Part shown: positions 19,560-28,267 of the stretch, piece after piece
How the letters are laid out: each line of letters begins with the position of its first letter
Position numbering within the stretch: the stretch's first letter is position 1
Notes under the pieces: generated by a model
Database searches by the model: none
The model's input: only the letters and a program-made list of their open reading frames with translations
What the model was told of the DNA's origin: nothing
Assembly: GCF_003984645.1 (NCBI RefSeq)
Contig: NZ_RWKI01000003.1
Span: 124,001-188,000 of the forward strand
Reading direction: 5' to 3'
From: Variovorax sp. MHTC-1
Lineage (GTDB): Bacteria > Pseudomonadota > Gammaproteobacteria > Burkholderiales > Burkholderiaceae_C
DNA length: 64,000 nucleotides
Program-made: the position numbers and the translations under genes

Positions 19560-21404
19560 ATGAACCGCAGGCACCTGACGCTGGCCTTCGTCGTCGCGCT
19601 CGCGGCGCTGTGGGGCTTGTTGCCGGACTTCTCGGTCACCGTGCTCAGCTACATCGGCCTCTACGCGCTGGTCGCCGCCGGTCTGGTAATGCTGACCGGC
19701 GTAGGCGGCATGACATCCTTCGGCCAGGCCGCCTTCGTCGGCGCCGGTGCCTACGCGACCGCCTGGGTCTGCACCTCGCCGATGGTGGCCGCCGCGATCG
19801 GCACGGTGGTGAATCCCGCGCTGCTGCCGTGGATCGGGCTCTTGTTCGGCATCGTCGTGACCTTCGTCGTGGCCTGGGGATTGGGCGCGGTCACGCTGCG
19901 GCTCTCGGGCCACTACCTGCCGCTGTGCACCATCGCCTGGGGCCTGAGCTTCTATTTCCTGTTCGGCAACCTCGACTTCCTCGGCGGCCACACGGGTGTG
20001 GCCGGCGTGCCGCCGATCGTGGTGGCCGGCATGTCCCTCGCGTCGCCGCGCTCGCTGGGCCTGGTGATCTGGGGCGTGCTGCTGCTCGCGCTGTGGGCGC
20101 TGCACAACCTGCTGGATTCGCGCGAGGGCCGCGCCATCCGCGCGCTGAAGGGCGGCCGCGTGATGGCCGAGTCGATGGGCGTGGACACCGGGCGCTACCG
20201 CATCAAGGTCTTCGTGCTGGCAGCGCTGCTGGCGGCCGTGTCGGGCTGGCTCTATGCGCACATGCAGCGTTTCATCAATCCGACGCCCTTCAACCTCAAC
20301 ATCGGCATCGAGTACCTCTTCATGGCGGTGGTCGGCGGCGCCGGCCATCTGTGGGGCGCGGTGCTCGGCGCTGCGCTGATCACCTTGCTCAAGGAGCAGC
20401 TGCAGGACATCCTGCCGCGCCTGCTGGGCTCCAGCGGCAACTTCGAGGTGATCGTGTTCGGGCTCCTGATGCTGGTGGTGCTGCAGCGCTTTGCCGACGG
20501 CCTGTGGCCGACCGTGGCGCGCCTCGGCGGCCGCTTTCTGAAGCCGGTGAAGGCGCGCGCTCCGCGCCAGACCCTCACGCTGCCGGAGGCGGCCCTGCCG
20601 CCGCGCGGGCAGATCGTTCTGCAGGCGGACGCCGTGACCAAGCGCTTCGGCGGCCTGGTCGCCAACGACGCGGTCAGCATGGACGTGAAGGCGGGCGAGA
20701 TCCATGCGCTGATCGGCCCCAACGGCGCGGGCAAGAGCACCTTCTTCAACATGATCTCTGGCGTGGACGATCCCAGCTCGGGCGAGGTGCGGCTGATGGG
20801 CCGGCCGATGACCGGCCAGCCCTCGCGCGCCTTCGCCGCGCTCGGCCTGGGCCGGACCTTCCAGCATGTGCGCCTGCTGGGGCAGCGCCGCGTGATCGAG
20901 AACGTCGCGCTCGGCGCGCACCGCCGCGGGCGGCGCGGATGGATCGCCTCGATGCTGCGGCTCGACCGCGCGGAAGAGGCCGCATTGCTCGCGCAGGCGC
21001 GGCGCCAGCTCGAACGCTGCGGGCTCGGCGAGTTCGCGGAAGTGCCGGCGGGCTCGCTGGCGCTGGGGCAACAGCGCGTGATCGAGATCGCACGTGCTTT
21101 GGCGGGCCATCCGGCGGTGCTGCTGCTCGACGAGCCGGCCGCCGGACTGCGCCACCTGGAAAAACGCGCGCTCGCCACCCTGCTCGATCAGTTGCGTGCC
21201 GAGGGGCTGGCGATCCTGGTGGTGGAGCACGACATGGAGTTCGTCATGAATCTGGCCGATCGCGTGACCGTGCTGGAGTTCGGCTCCGTCATCGCGCGCG
21301 GAACGCCGCTCGAAGTGCAGGCCGATCCGAAGGTGCTGGATGCCTACCTCGGCGGCGTCGACGAGCCGGCCGAAGCAGGCCGCTTGGTGGAGCAGTCCGC
21401 ATGA
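19560..21404 (+). CDS. Fused ABC permease (LivM) and ATP-binding protein (LivG)
   Basis: 614 residues. Residues ~1-320 form a LivM-type membrane domain. Residues ~355-614 form a LivG-type ATPase with Walker A GPNGAGKST, a relaxed signature SLALGQQR and Walker B VLLLDEP. Fusion of these two subunits is found in some aromatic-acid uptake systems. The stop overlaps the second ATPase gene (ATGA). Start follows a repeat-derived GGGGGAGG. Confidence 0.93.
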   Translation: MNRRHLTLAFVVALAALWGLLPDFSVTVLSYIGLYALVAAGLVMLTGVGGMTSFGQAAFVGAGAYATAWVCTSPMVAAAIGTVVNPALLPWIGLLFGIVVTFVVAWGLGAVTLRLSGHYLPLCTIAWGLSFYFLFGNLDFLGGHTGVAGVPPIVVAGMSLASPRSLGLVIWGVLLLALWALHNLLDSREGRAIRALKGGRVMAESMGVDTGRYRIKVFVLAALLAAVSGWLYAHMQRFINPTPFNLNIGIEYLFMAVVGGAGHLWGAVLGAALITLLKEQLQDILPRLLGSSGNFEVIVFGLLMLVVLQRFADGLWPTVARLGGRFLKPVKARAPRQTLTLPEAALPPRGQIVLQADAVTKRFGGLVANDAVSMDVKAGEIHALIGPNGAGKSTFFNMISGVDDPSSGEVRLMGRPMTGQPSRAFAALGLGRTFQHVRLLGQRRVIENVALGAHRRGRRGWIASMLRLDRAEEAALLAQARRQLERCGLGEFAEVPAGSLALGQQRVIEIARALAGHPAVLLLDEPAAGLRHLEKRALATLLDQLRAEGLAILVVEHDMEFVMNLADRVTVLEFGSVIARGTPLEVQADPKVLDAYLGGVDEPAEAGRLVEQSA

Positions 21405-22138
21405 GCAAGCCCTTGCTGCAACTCGAAGACTTCTGCGTCTCCTACGGCGCGGTGGAAGCGGTGCACCACATCGACCTGCGCGTCGATGCGGGCGAGATCG
21501 TCACGGTGATCGGGCCCAACGGCGCGGGCAAGACCACGCTGCTGTGCGCCGCGATGGGTCTATTGCCTTCGCGCGGCGGCGTGCTGCTCGACGGCGAGCG
21601 CATGGCGCGCACCAGTGTCGAAGCGATGGTGGCGCGCGGCGTCGGGCTGGTGCCGGAAAAGCGCGAGCTCTTCGGCGAGATGTCGGTCGAGGACAACCTG
21701 CTCCTGGGCGGCTTCTCGCGCTGGTGGCGCGGCGAGCGCGACCAGCGCCAGCGCATGACGGAGGTCTTCGCCATCTTCCCGCGCCTGCAGGAGCGCCGCG
21801 CGCAGCTCGCGTCCACCCTGTCCGGCGGCGAGCGGCAGATGCTCGCGATCGGCCGGGCGCTGATGGCGCGGCCGCGCCTCCTGATGCTCGACGAGCCCTC
21901 GCTCGGCCTCGCGCCGCTGATCGTGCGCGAGGTGCTGCACGTGGTGTCCTCGCTGCGCCAGCATGGCGTCTCGGTGCTGCTGGTGGAGCAGAACGCGCGC
22001 GCCGCGCTGCAGGTGGCGGACCGCGCCTACGTGCTCGAGATGGGCGCCGTCGCGCTGCAGGGGCCGGCCAAGGAGCTGCTGCACGACCGCCGTATCATCG
22101 ACACCTACCTGGGGCTGGGCGCGCGTACCGAAGCCTAG
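21401..22138 (+). CDS. Branched-chain-type ABC transporter ATP-binding protein (LivF)
   Basis: 245-residue ATPase with Walker A GPNGAGKTT, signature LSGGERQML, Walker B LLMLDEPSLG and H-loop region VSVLLVEQN. It pairs with the LivG half of the fused protein to energise uptake. Last gene of the paa-linked transporter; the downstream gene is convergent. Confidence 0.93.
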   Translation: MSKPLLQLEDFCVSYGAVEAVHHIDLRVDAGEIVTVIGPNGAGKTTLLCAAMGLLPSRGGVLLDGERMARTSVEAMVARGVGLVPEKRELFGEMSVEDNLLLGGFSRWWRGERDQRQRMTEVFAIFPRLQERRAQLASTLSGGERQMLAIGRALMARPRLLMLDEPSLGLAPLIVREVLHVVSSLRQHGVSVLLVEQNARAALQVADRAYVLEMGAVALQGPAKELLHDRRIIDTYLGLGARTEA

Positions 22139-22178
22139 GCCGGCAGCGCTTCGCAACTCGCAAGCCGAGAAAACCTGA

Positions 22179-23273
22179 TCACTTCGGCCGCTTGAAGCTC
22201 CACCACGGCAGCAGGGCGTTCAGCGACTGCACCTCGCCGCTGCCGGCGCTTTCGTAGCCCGCGAGCGTGCCGAGGCGATGCTGCCACGCGGCGCCGCGCA
22301 GCAGCGCGAGCAGGGCCAGGATCGCGGGCTGGTCGAGCGCCGACTTCAGGCAGGCCAGGTGGTAGCGCTCGTGAACCAGCGGCACGAAGCCCAGCCCTGC
22401 GTTGTGCGCGGCGGATTCGATCCCCAGTCCTGCATCGGCCTGGCCGGCCGCCACCGCGTGCGCGACGGCGGCGTGCGAGGGTTCGCAGAGCGCGTAGCCT
22501 TCGAGCGCGCCGGCGTCGATTTGCTGTTCCTCGAGCAGTTCGTCGAAGAGTACCCGTGTGCCGGTGCCGAGCGCGCGGTTCACGTAGCGAACGCGCCGGC
22601 TCGCGGCATCGGCCAGGCCGCGCAAGCCCAGTGGATTGCCGGGCGCGACGATCAACCCCTGCGTGCGGCGGGCAAAGCCGATGATCTTGTGCAGTCCGGG
22701 CTTGAGCAGCGGCTTGTAGGTGCGCTGCGCCAGCGAGCCGCGCGGCGGGCGCTCCCGCGTGTGGAAGCCCGCCATCACGCAGCGGCCCTGGTTGAGCGCG
22801 CCGATCGCGTCCACGCTGCCGGTGAAGCGGATGTCGAGTTGCAGGTGCGCGCTCTCGGCTGCGTGCGCGCGCAGCAGCACCAGCGCATCGTCATGGCTCG
22901 CATGCAGGCTCAACACGTGGATGCTGTCGTCGAAGGCGAGCGCGAAGGCGCGTTCGAGATCGGCATGCAGCGCCTCGATCTGCGGCGCGAGCCGAGCCTG
23001 CGCCTGGCGCTCGGCCCACAGGAGCTTGTCGCCGAACTCGGAGAGCTGCGCCGAGCGGCCCTGCTCGCCGGTCACCAGCGGATGGCCCAGGGTCTGCTCC
23101 CAGCGCTTGAGCTCGCCCCACACATGCCGGTACGAAAGCCCCAGCACCCGTGACGCGGCAGAAATGGAGCCGTGCTCGCGCACTGCGTGCAGCAGCTCCA
23201 TGAGCGGATTGCGAATCAGCGTCCGGCCGTTGCGGCGCGGTGCGATGGCGTAGGAGAGTTCGATCTGTTGCAC
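22179..23273 (-). CDS. ModE-like HTH regulator with periplasmic-binding-protein-like domain
   Basis: 364 residues from GTG 23273. The N-terminal winged helix (RNPLMELLHAVREHGSISAA) is of the ModE/LysR type. The C-terminal ~230 residues resemble a solute-binding domain that would sense an oxyanion or cofactor. It is divergent from tupBCA, so it likely controls tungstate uptake. An ATG at 23201 would give 340 residues, but the preceding 24 residues look like the conserved ModE N-terminus. No clear ribosome site supports either. Confidence 0.8.
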   Translation of the reverse strand: MQQIELSYAIAPRRNGRTLIRNPLMELLHAVREHGSISAASRVLGLSYRHVWGELKRWEQTLGHPLVTGEQGRSAQLSEFGDKLLWAERQAQARLAPQIEALHADLERAFALAFDDSIHVLSLHASHDDALVLLRAHAAESAHLQLDIRFTGSVDAIGALNQGRCVMAGFHTRERPPRGSLAQRTYKPLLKPGLHKIIGFARRTQGLIVAPGNPLGLRGLADAASRRVRYVNRALGTGTRVLFDELLEEQQIDAGALEGYALCEPSHAAVAHAVAAGQADAGLGIESAAHNAGLGFVPLVHERYHLACLKSALDQPAILALLALLRGAAWQHRLGTLAGYESAGSGEVQSLNALLPWWSFKRPK

Positions 23274-23307
23274 GCGGGAAAAAGGGAAGGCGGGATGCCG
23301 CGAAGGA

Positions 23308-23348
23308 TTATGCAGAGGCCGACCCCAACCTATGCAGGCGATTGCATA
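23308..23348. promoter_or_regulatory. Candidate operator between ModE-like regulator and tup genes
   Basis: TATGCA (23331-23336), GGCGAT, TGCATA (23343-23348) is a perfect 6-bp inverted repeat; a further TTATGCA is at 23308-23314. Three copies of the same hexamer in the divergent intergenic region suggest binding of the adjacent regulator. Experimental support is absent. Confidence 0.5.
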
Positions 23349-23402
23349 AGCAGGCTTCCCGCATTTGCCCATACTGCGCCGGCTTCCGATTCCAACCTTT
23401 GC

Positions 23403-24152
23403 ATGAACACCTTCACCGACAGCGCCGTCGCGGCCTGGCACCTCGTCGTCTCGGGCGATCCGGCGCTGCTCGCCATCGTCGGCCGTTCGCTGGCCGTCAG
23501 CGCCAGCGCCTGCGCGCTGGCCTGCGGCTTCGGCCTGCTGCTGGGCGCCTGGCTCGCGGTGGCCCGCTTCGCCGGCCGCGGCCTGCTGCTCACGCTGCTC
23601 AACACGCTGCTGGCGCTGCCCTCGGTGGTGGTGGGGCTGGTGATCTACCTGCTGCTCTCGCGCTCGGGGCCGCTGGGCTTCCTGGGCTGGCTGTTCTCCT
23701 TCAAGGCCATGGTGCTGGCGCAGACGCTGCTGGTGCTGCCGGTGGTCACCGCCCTGACGCGGCAGACCATCGAGGATGCCGACCGCGCGCATGGCGAGCA
23801 GCTGCGCTCGCTCGGCGCCGGCGGGCTGGTGCGCGCGCTGCTGCTGGTGTGGGACGAGCGCTATGCGCTGATCACGGTGCTGATCGCCGCCTTCGGCCGT
23901 GCCGTGTCCGAGGTCGGCGCGGTGATGATCGTCGGCGGCAACATCGACGGCTTCACGCGGGTGATGACCACCGCGATCGCGCTCGAAACCAGCAAAGGCG
24001 ACCTGCCGCTCGCGCTCGCGCTCGGGCTGGTGCTGCTGGGCGTGGTGCTGCTGCTCAACCTCGCAATCTCGGCCGTGCGCGGCTGGCGCGAGCGCGTCGA
24101 CGGCGGCGCGGCCGACGCGGCTGCGGCGCGGCGGGTGGAGGTGCTGTCGTGA
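23403..24152 (+). CDS. tupB: Tungstate ABC transporter permease
   Basis: 249-residue membrane protein with five to six membrane segments. The permease EAA loop is replaced by the TupB-like segment GEQLRSLGAGGLVRALLLVWDERYALITV. FGRAVSEVGAVMIVGGNI is typical of TupB/WtpB permeases. Overlaps the ATPase gene by GTGA. Confidence 0.9.
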   Translation: MNTFTDSAVAAWHLVVSGDPALLAIVGRSLAVSASACALACGFGLLLGAWLAVARFAGRGLLLTLLNTLLALPSVVVGLVIYLLLSRSGPLGFLGWLFSFKAMVLAQTLLVLPVVTALTRQTIEDADRAHGEQLRSLGAGGLVRALLLVWDERYALITVLIAAFGRAVSEVGAVMIVGGNIDGFTRVMTTAIALETSKGDLPLALALGLVLLGVVLLLNLAISAVRGWRERVDGGAADAAAARRVEVLS

Positions 24153-24841
24153 GCGAGGCGCTCTTCAGCCTGCACGAGATCGACGTGCGCTACGGCCGCG
24201 TGCCGGCGCTGGTCGACGCCACGCTGTCGATCCATGCCGGCGAGCGCGTCGCGCTGATCGGCGCCAACGGCAGCGGCAAGAGCACGCTGCTGCGCGTGCT
24301 GCACGGCCTGGTGCCGCATGCGTCCGGCGCCTTCGTGGGGTCGGTGCCGCTGCGCGCGCAGGCCATGCTGTTCCAGCGGCCGCACATGCTGCGCATGAGC
24401 GTGCGCAACAACGTCGCGCTCGCGCTTTGGCTGCACGGCGCGCGGTGGCGCAGCGCGCAGCGCGAGGCCACGGCGGCGCTCGGGCGCGTCGGCCTCGAGG
24501 CGCTGGCCGGCCGCAACGCGCGCACGCTGTCGGGCGGCCAGCAGCAGCGCCTGGCGCTGGCGCGCGCCTGGGCGCTGAAGCCGGCCGTGCTGCTGCTCGA
24601 CGAACCCACCGCGAGCCTGGACCCGACCGCCAAGCGCGAGGTCGAAACCCTGATCGCCGATGCGGCGCACGGCCGCACGCTGGTGTTCGCGAGCCACAAC
24701 CTCGGGCAAGTCAAGCGGCTCGCGAGCCGCGTCGTCTATCTGGAGCGCGGCCGGGTGCTCGCCGACCTGCCGGTCGACGATTTCTTCAAGGGGCCTCTTC
24801 CCGAAGAGGCCCGCATGTTCGTCAAGGGAGAACTGGCATGA
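24149..24841 (+). CDS. tupC: Tungstate ABC transporter ATP-binding protein
   Basis: 230-residue ATPase starting with GTG. Walker A is GANGSGKST, signature LSGGQQQRLALARAW and Walker B VLLLDEPTASLD. It lacks the C-terminal TOBE domain seen in ModC, as expected for TupC. Both ends overlap neighbours by 4 bp, indicating tight translational coupling. Confidence 0.9.
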   Translation: MSEALFSLHEIDVRYGRVPALVDATLSIHAGERVALIGANGSGKSTLLRVLHGLVPHASGAFVGSVPLRAQAMLFQRPHMLRMSVRNNVALALWLHGARWRSAQREATAALGRVGLEALAGRNARTLSGGQQQRLALARAWALKPAVLLLDEPTASLDPTAKREVETLIADAAHGRTLVFASHNLGQVKRLASRVVYLERGRVLADLPVDDFFKGPLPEEARMFVKGELA

Positions 24842-25668
24842 AGTCATTCAGGTTCGTGGCGCTCGCGATCGTCCTCGCGGCCGGCGGGTTCTCGGCGAAT
24901 GCCGAGACCATCACCATGGCCTCCACGACCTCGACCGAGCAGTCGGGCCTGTTCTCGCATCTGCTGCCTGCCTTCAAGCAGGCCAGCAGCATCGACGTCA
25001 AGGTGGTGGCGGTCGGCACGGGCCAGGCGATCGACATGGCCAGGCGCGGCGATGCCGACGTGCTCTTCGTGCACGACGCGGCAGCCGAGGAGAAGTTCGT
25101 CGCCGAGGGCTTCGCGGCCAGGCGCTTTCCCGTCATGTACAACGACTTCGTGCTGGTCGGGCCCAAGAACGACCCGGCCGCGGTGAAGGGCAAGGACATC
25201 GCCGCCGCGCTCAAGAAGATCGCCGCCCGCAACGCGGCCTTTGTCTCGCGCGGCGACAAGAGCGGCACCGATGCCGCCGAGCACCGGCTCTGGTCGCAGG
25301 CCGGGGTCGCCAAAGCGGGCCAGCCGGTGCCCAACGACAGGAAAGGCACCGGCTACAGGGAATGCGGCTGCGGCATGGGCCCGGCGCTCAACATCGCCGC
25401 CTCGAGCGGCGCCTACGTGCTGGCGGACCGCGGCACCTGGCTCAGCTTCAAGAACCGCGGCGACCTGGCGGTGCTGGTGGAAGGCGACAAGCGCCTCTTC
25501 AACCAGTACGGCGTGATGGTCGTGAGCCCGGCGAAGTTTCCGCATCTCAACGGCGCCGGCGCGCAGAAGTTCGTCGACTGGGTGATCTCGCCGGCCGGGC
25601 AATCGACCGTCGCGAGCTACAGGATCGGCGGCGAGCAACTGTTCTTTCCCAATGCGGGCAGCCAGTAG
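24838..25668 (+). CDS. tupA: Tungstate-binding periplasmic protein
   Basis: 276 residues with signal peptide (cleavage near ANA-E23). The mature start ITMASTTSTEQSGLF holds the TTTS-like oxyanion-binding motif of TupA, and SRGDKSGTDAAEH supplies the second binding loop. Tungstate specificity versus molybdate is a family expectation. The genome window also encodes a separate ModABC, which supports division of labour. Confidence 0.92.
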   Translation: MKSFRFVALAIVLAAGGFSANAETITMASTTSTEQSGLFSHLLPAFKQASSIDVKVVAVGTGQAIDMARRGDADVLFVHDAAAEEKFVAEGFAARRFPVMYNDFVLVGPKNDPAAVKGKDIAAALKKIAARNAAFVSRGDKSGTDAAEHRLWSQAGVAKAGQPVPNDRKGTGYRECGCGMGPALNIAASSGAYVLADRGTWLSFKNRGDLAVLVEGDKRLFNQYGVMVVSPAKFPHLNGAGAQKFVDWVISPAGQSTVASYRIGGEQLFFPNAGSQ

Positions 25669-25785
25669 GCGCTCCGCCGCCAAGGTGGATTTTTCGCTTC
25701 AGGCTTCAGGACTGTGCGTTTCCGTCTTACAGCAATGGGGGCGCTCCGGCTCTAGCCTGCGACTTTCAATGTCGGGGAGGTATGG

Positions 25786-26034
25786 ATGGTCACCATCGAT
25801 GGGGAACACGTGCAGGCGGTCACCGGCAAGCTGATCACCTACAAGGTGGACTTGGACCCGGGTCCGGAGTCCACCTACTACACAGCCCGCGTGTTGCTGT
25901 CGGGTGCGACCTGGCACGAACTCGAAGGAGGAACGGTTACCGGACCCGAGCAGAATGCGCGCACGCCCCAGGTCTTGCAGGCCGTGTTCGCGCAAATCGA
26001 TCGCCTGGATTTCGACGCGCTCAATCGCGTCTGA
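25786..26034 (+). CDS. Small hypothetical protein
   Basis: 82 residues beginning MVTIDGEHVQAVTGKLITYK, with a strong GGGGAGG site at 25774-25780. Acidic, soluble, without membrane segment or Cys. The sequence gives no recognised family. It stands alone between tupA and the convergent Lrp-type regulator. Confidence 0.65.
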   Translation: MVTIDGEHVQAVTGKLITYKVDLDPGPESTYYTARVLLSGATWHELEGGTVTGPEQNARTPQVLQAVFAQIDRLDFDALNRV

Positions 26035-26061
26035 GGACGTGCGCTGATCCGCTCCGAAGCC

Positions 26062-26538
26062 TCAGCGATCCAGCGGCATGTAGAGACTCTCCTTGACCTC
26101 TTCCATCACGACGTAGCTGTGCGATTCGGCGGTGACCGGCAGCTTCTTCAGCAGGTCGCCCAGGAGGTTGCGGTAGTCGCTCATCGCGCGCAGGCGGGCC
26201 TTCACCAGGTAGTCGAAGCCACCCGACACCAGGTGGCATTCCATGACCTCGGGCACGTGCAGCAGCTCCTTCCTCACCTTGTCGAAGACGTCGGCCGACT
26301 TCGAGGACAGCGTGATCTCCACGAACACGAGCAGCGTCTTGCCGATCGCCTGCGGATCGATGCGCGCGTGGTAGCCGGTGATGACGCCTTCGCGCTCCAT
26401 TCGCCTCACGCGCTCGGAGCAGGGCGAGGTCGAGAGGCCGATCTGCTCGGCCAGTTCGGTCATCGAGATGCGGCCCTGGCGCTGCAGGATGTCGAGAATC
26501 TTGCGGTCGGTGCGGTCGAGTTCGGTCATGGTCAGCAA
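26062..26538 (-). CDS. Lrp/AsnC-family regulator, probably of dadA
   Basis: 158 residues (155 from ATG 26529). N-terminal HTH is LDRTDRKILDILQRQGRISMTELAEQIGLS; the C-terminal RAM ligand-binding domain includes VMECHLVSGGFDYLVKARL. Family members sense amino acids as octamers. Divergent from a D-amino-acid dehydrogenase gene, it is a likely alanine-responsive activator (DadR/AlaR-like). Confidence 0.9.
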   Translation of the reverse strand: MLTMTELDRTDRKILDILQRQGRISMTELAEQIGLSTSPCSERVRRMEREGVITGYHARIDPQAIGKTLLVFVEITLSSKSADVFDKVRKELLHVPEVMECHLVSGGFDYLVKARLRAMSDYRNLLGDLLKKLPVTAESHSYVVMEEVKESLYMPLDR

Positions 26539-26542
26539 AAAG

Positions 26543-26568
26543 CACTGAGATTGGTCGATATTTCAGTG
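26543..26568. promoter_or_regulatory. Candidate Lrp-type operator between regulator and dadA
   Basis: CACTGA (26543-26548) and TCAGTG (26563-26568) form an inverted repeat, and CAGTGAAG is repeated directly at 26564-26571 and 26611-26618. A TTGACA hexamer lies at 26596-26601 but has no good -10 partner. This is a weak, sequence-only prediction. Confidence 0.35.
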
Positions 26569-26628
26569 AAGTTTATGGCAGATGAATGAATACGCTTGAC
26601 ACTTCTTTCGCAGTGAAGGTGTCTTGCC

Positions 26629-27939
26629 ATGAAAGTGATCGTTCTGGGCGGTGGTGTCATCGGCGTCACGACCGCCTACTACCTGGCGCGTGCCGGCGCA
26701 GAAGTGACGCTGGTTGACCGTCAAAGCGGCCCCGCGGAGGAGACCAGCTTCGCCAACGCCGGCCAGGTGTCGCCCGGCTATTCCACGCCGTGGGCCGCGC
26801 CGGGCATTCCCTTCAAGGCGCTCAAGTGGATGTTCCAGAAGCACGCGCCGCTCTCGATCCGGCCCGACGGCAGCCTGTTCCAGCTGCGCTGGATGGCGGC
26901 GATGCTGAAGAACTGCGCGCCCGAGCGCTACGCGATCAACAAGGAACGCATGATGCGCGTGGCCGAGTACAGCCGCGACTGCCTGCGCGAGCTGCGCGCC
27001 GAGACCGGCATCCGCTACGAGCATCGCACCCAGGGCACGCTGCAGCTGTTCCGCACCCAGGCGCAGCTCGATGGCGTGCAGCGCGACGTGGCCGTGCTGC
27101 AGGAGTGCGGCGTGCCCTACCAGTTGCTCGATCGCAGCCAGTTGGCGACGGCCGAGCCGGCGCTGGCGCGCACGGGCGACCTGCTGGCCGGCGGCCTGCG
27201 ACTGCCCAACGACGAGACCGGCGACTGCCACCTGTTCACGTGCGGACTGGCCGAGGTCGCGCGCGGGCTGGGCGTTGATTTCCGTTTCGACCAGAGCGTC
27301 GAAGGGCTCGCCACCGAAGGCGGCCGCATCACCGGCGTGCGCCTGGGCGGCCCGGGGCGCGAAGTGCTCGCGGCCGACCGCTACGTGCTCGCCTTCGGCA
27401 GCTATTCGCGCGACTTCGCAGCCGAGCTGGGCCTGGACATCCCGGTGTACCCGGTCAAGGGCTACTCGCTGACGGTGCCGCTCGTCGACCCCGCCGCTGC
27501 ACCGCAATCCACCGTGCTCGACGAGACCTACAAGGTAGCGGTCACGCGCTTCGACGACCGCATCCGCGTCGGCGGCATGGCCGAGCTCGCTGGCTTCGAC
27601 CTGCGCCTGAACCCACGCCGGCGCGAGACGCTGGAACGCGTCATCACCGACCTGTTCCCCTGCGGCGACCTGCCGCGCGCCACTTTTTGGACCGGCCTGC
27701 GGCCGATGACGCCCGACAGCACGCCGATCGTCGGCGCAACGCCGTATGCCAACTTGTTCCTCAACACGGGCCACGGCACGCTGGGCTGGACCATGGCCTG
27801 CGGCTCTGCCAAGGTGGTGGCCGACCAGGTGATGGGGCGGCGGCCCGATATCCGGACCGACGGCCTGGCGATGGACCGCTACCTGCAGCCCGCGCCGCAC
27901 CGTTCCGTCGGCGCGTTGCCTAGCGGCGCCTCGGCCTAG
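26629..27939 (+). CDS. dadA: D-amino-acid dehydrogenase (small subunit type)
   Basis: 436-residue FAD oxidoreductase. The dinucleotide fold is at the N-terminus ([19 protein letters not shown]), and [19 protein letters not shown] near the C-terminus is characteristic of DadA. It oxidises D-alanine and other D-amino acids to 2-oxo acids, feeding electrons to the respiratory chain at the inner membrane. Regulated probably by the divergent Lrp protein. An alanine racemase gene (dadX) is not adjacent. Confidence 0.93.
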   Translation: MKVIVLGGGVIGVTTAYYLARAGAEVTLVDRQSGPAEETSFANAGQVSPGYSTPWAAPGIPFKALKWMFQKHAPLSIRPDGSLFQLRWMAAMLKNCAPERYAINKERMMRVAEYSRDCLRELRAETGIRYEHRTQGTLQLFRTQAQLDGVQRDVAVLQECGVPYQLLDRSQLATAEPALARTGDLLAGGLRLPNDETGDCHLFTCGLAEVARGLGVDFRFDQSVEGLATEGGRITGVRLGGPGREVLAADRYVLAFGSYSRDFAAELGLDIPVYPVKGYSLTVPLVDPAAAPQSTVLDETYKVAVTRFDDRIRVGGMAELAGFDLRLNPRRRETLERVITDLFPCGDLPRATFWTGLRPMTPDSTPIVGATPYANLFLNTGHGTLGWTMACGSAKVVADQVMGRRPDIRTDGLAMDRYLQPAPHRSVGALPSGASA

Positions 27940-27943
27940 GGCC

Positions 27944-28097
27944 ACTCCATCCCGACCTCGCCATCGGCGTCATGAAGGCGAGGAGCGCATGGTCGCCAAG
28001 CTCAACGAGGGTCACGGCCAATCTCCAGAGCGGTAAGCTCAACGCCATCGACAAGAAGCTCTACGGCAGCGACCTGCCCGCGAACATGCGTGCTTGA
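27944..28097 (+). pseudogene. Remnant of a family-3 solute-binding protein (C-terminus only)
   Basis: Three short frames read in sequence as DLAIGVMKA, EERMVAKLNEG and LQSGKLNAIDKKLYGSDLPANMRA-stop (28095-28097). Joined, they resemble the C-terminal end of amino-acid-type binding proteins. At least two frameshifts separate the pieces and no N-terminal part is present, so this is decayed DNA. Identification is by eye. Confidence 0.55.
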
Positions 28098-28123
28098 ATC
28101 ATTCACAACCCGAAGAGGAATCC

Positions 28124-28267
28124 ATGCGTCTCGTCATCGGTTCGGACCACGCCGGCGGGCTCCCGCCGACCTCTCCAGCTGCTACCTGGGCGCGCGCTTC
28201 CGCGGTGGAAGACGAGGACTTCCGGCGCCGCGTCGAGAAGCTTCAACAGATGGACGCCGAGACTTGA
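28124..28267 (+). pseudogene. rpiB: Internally deleted rpiB remnant
   Basis: A 47-codon frame begins MRLVIGSDHAGG, the N-terminus of ribose-5-phosphate isomerase B (normally ~150 residues), then passes into a short tail ending EDEDFRRRVEKLQQMDAET. The alternate frame shows SSCYLGARFRGG, so a frameshift accompanies the large internal deletion. A good AAGAGGA ribosome site survives, and its TGA overlaps the ribokinase start. Confidence 0.6.
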
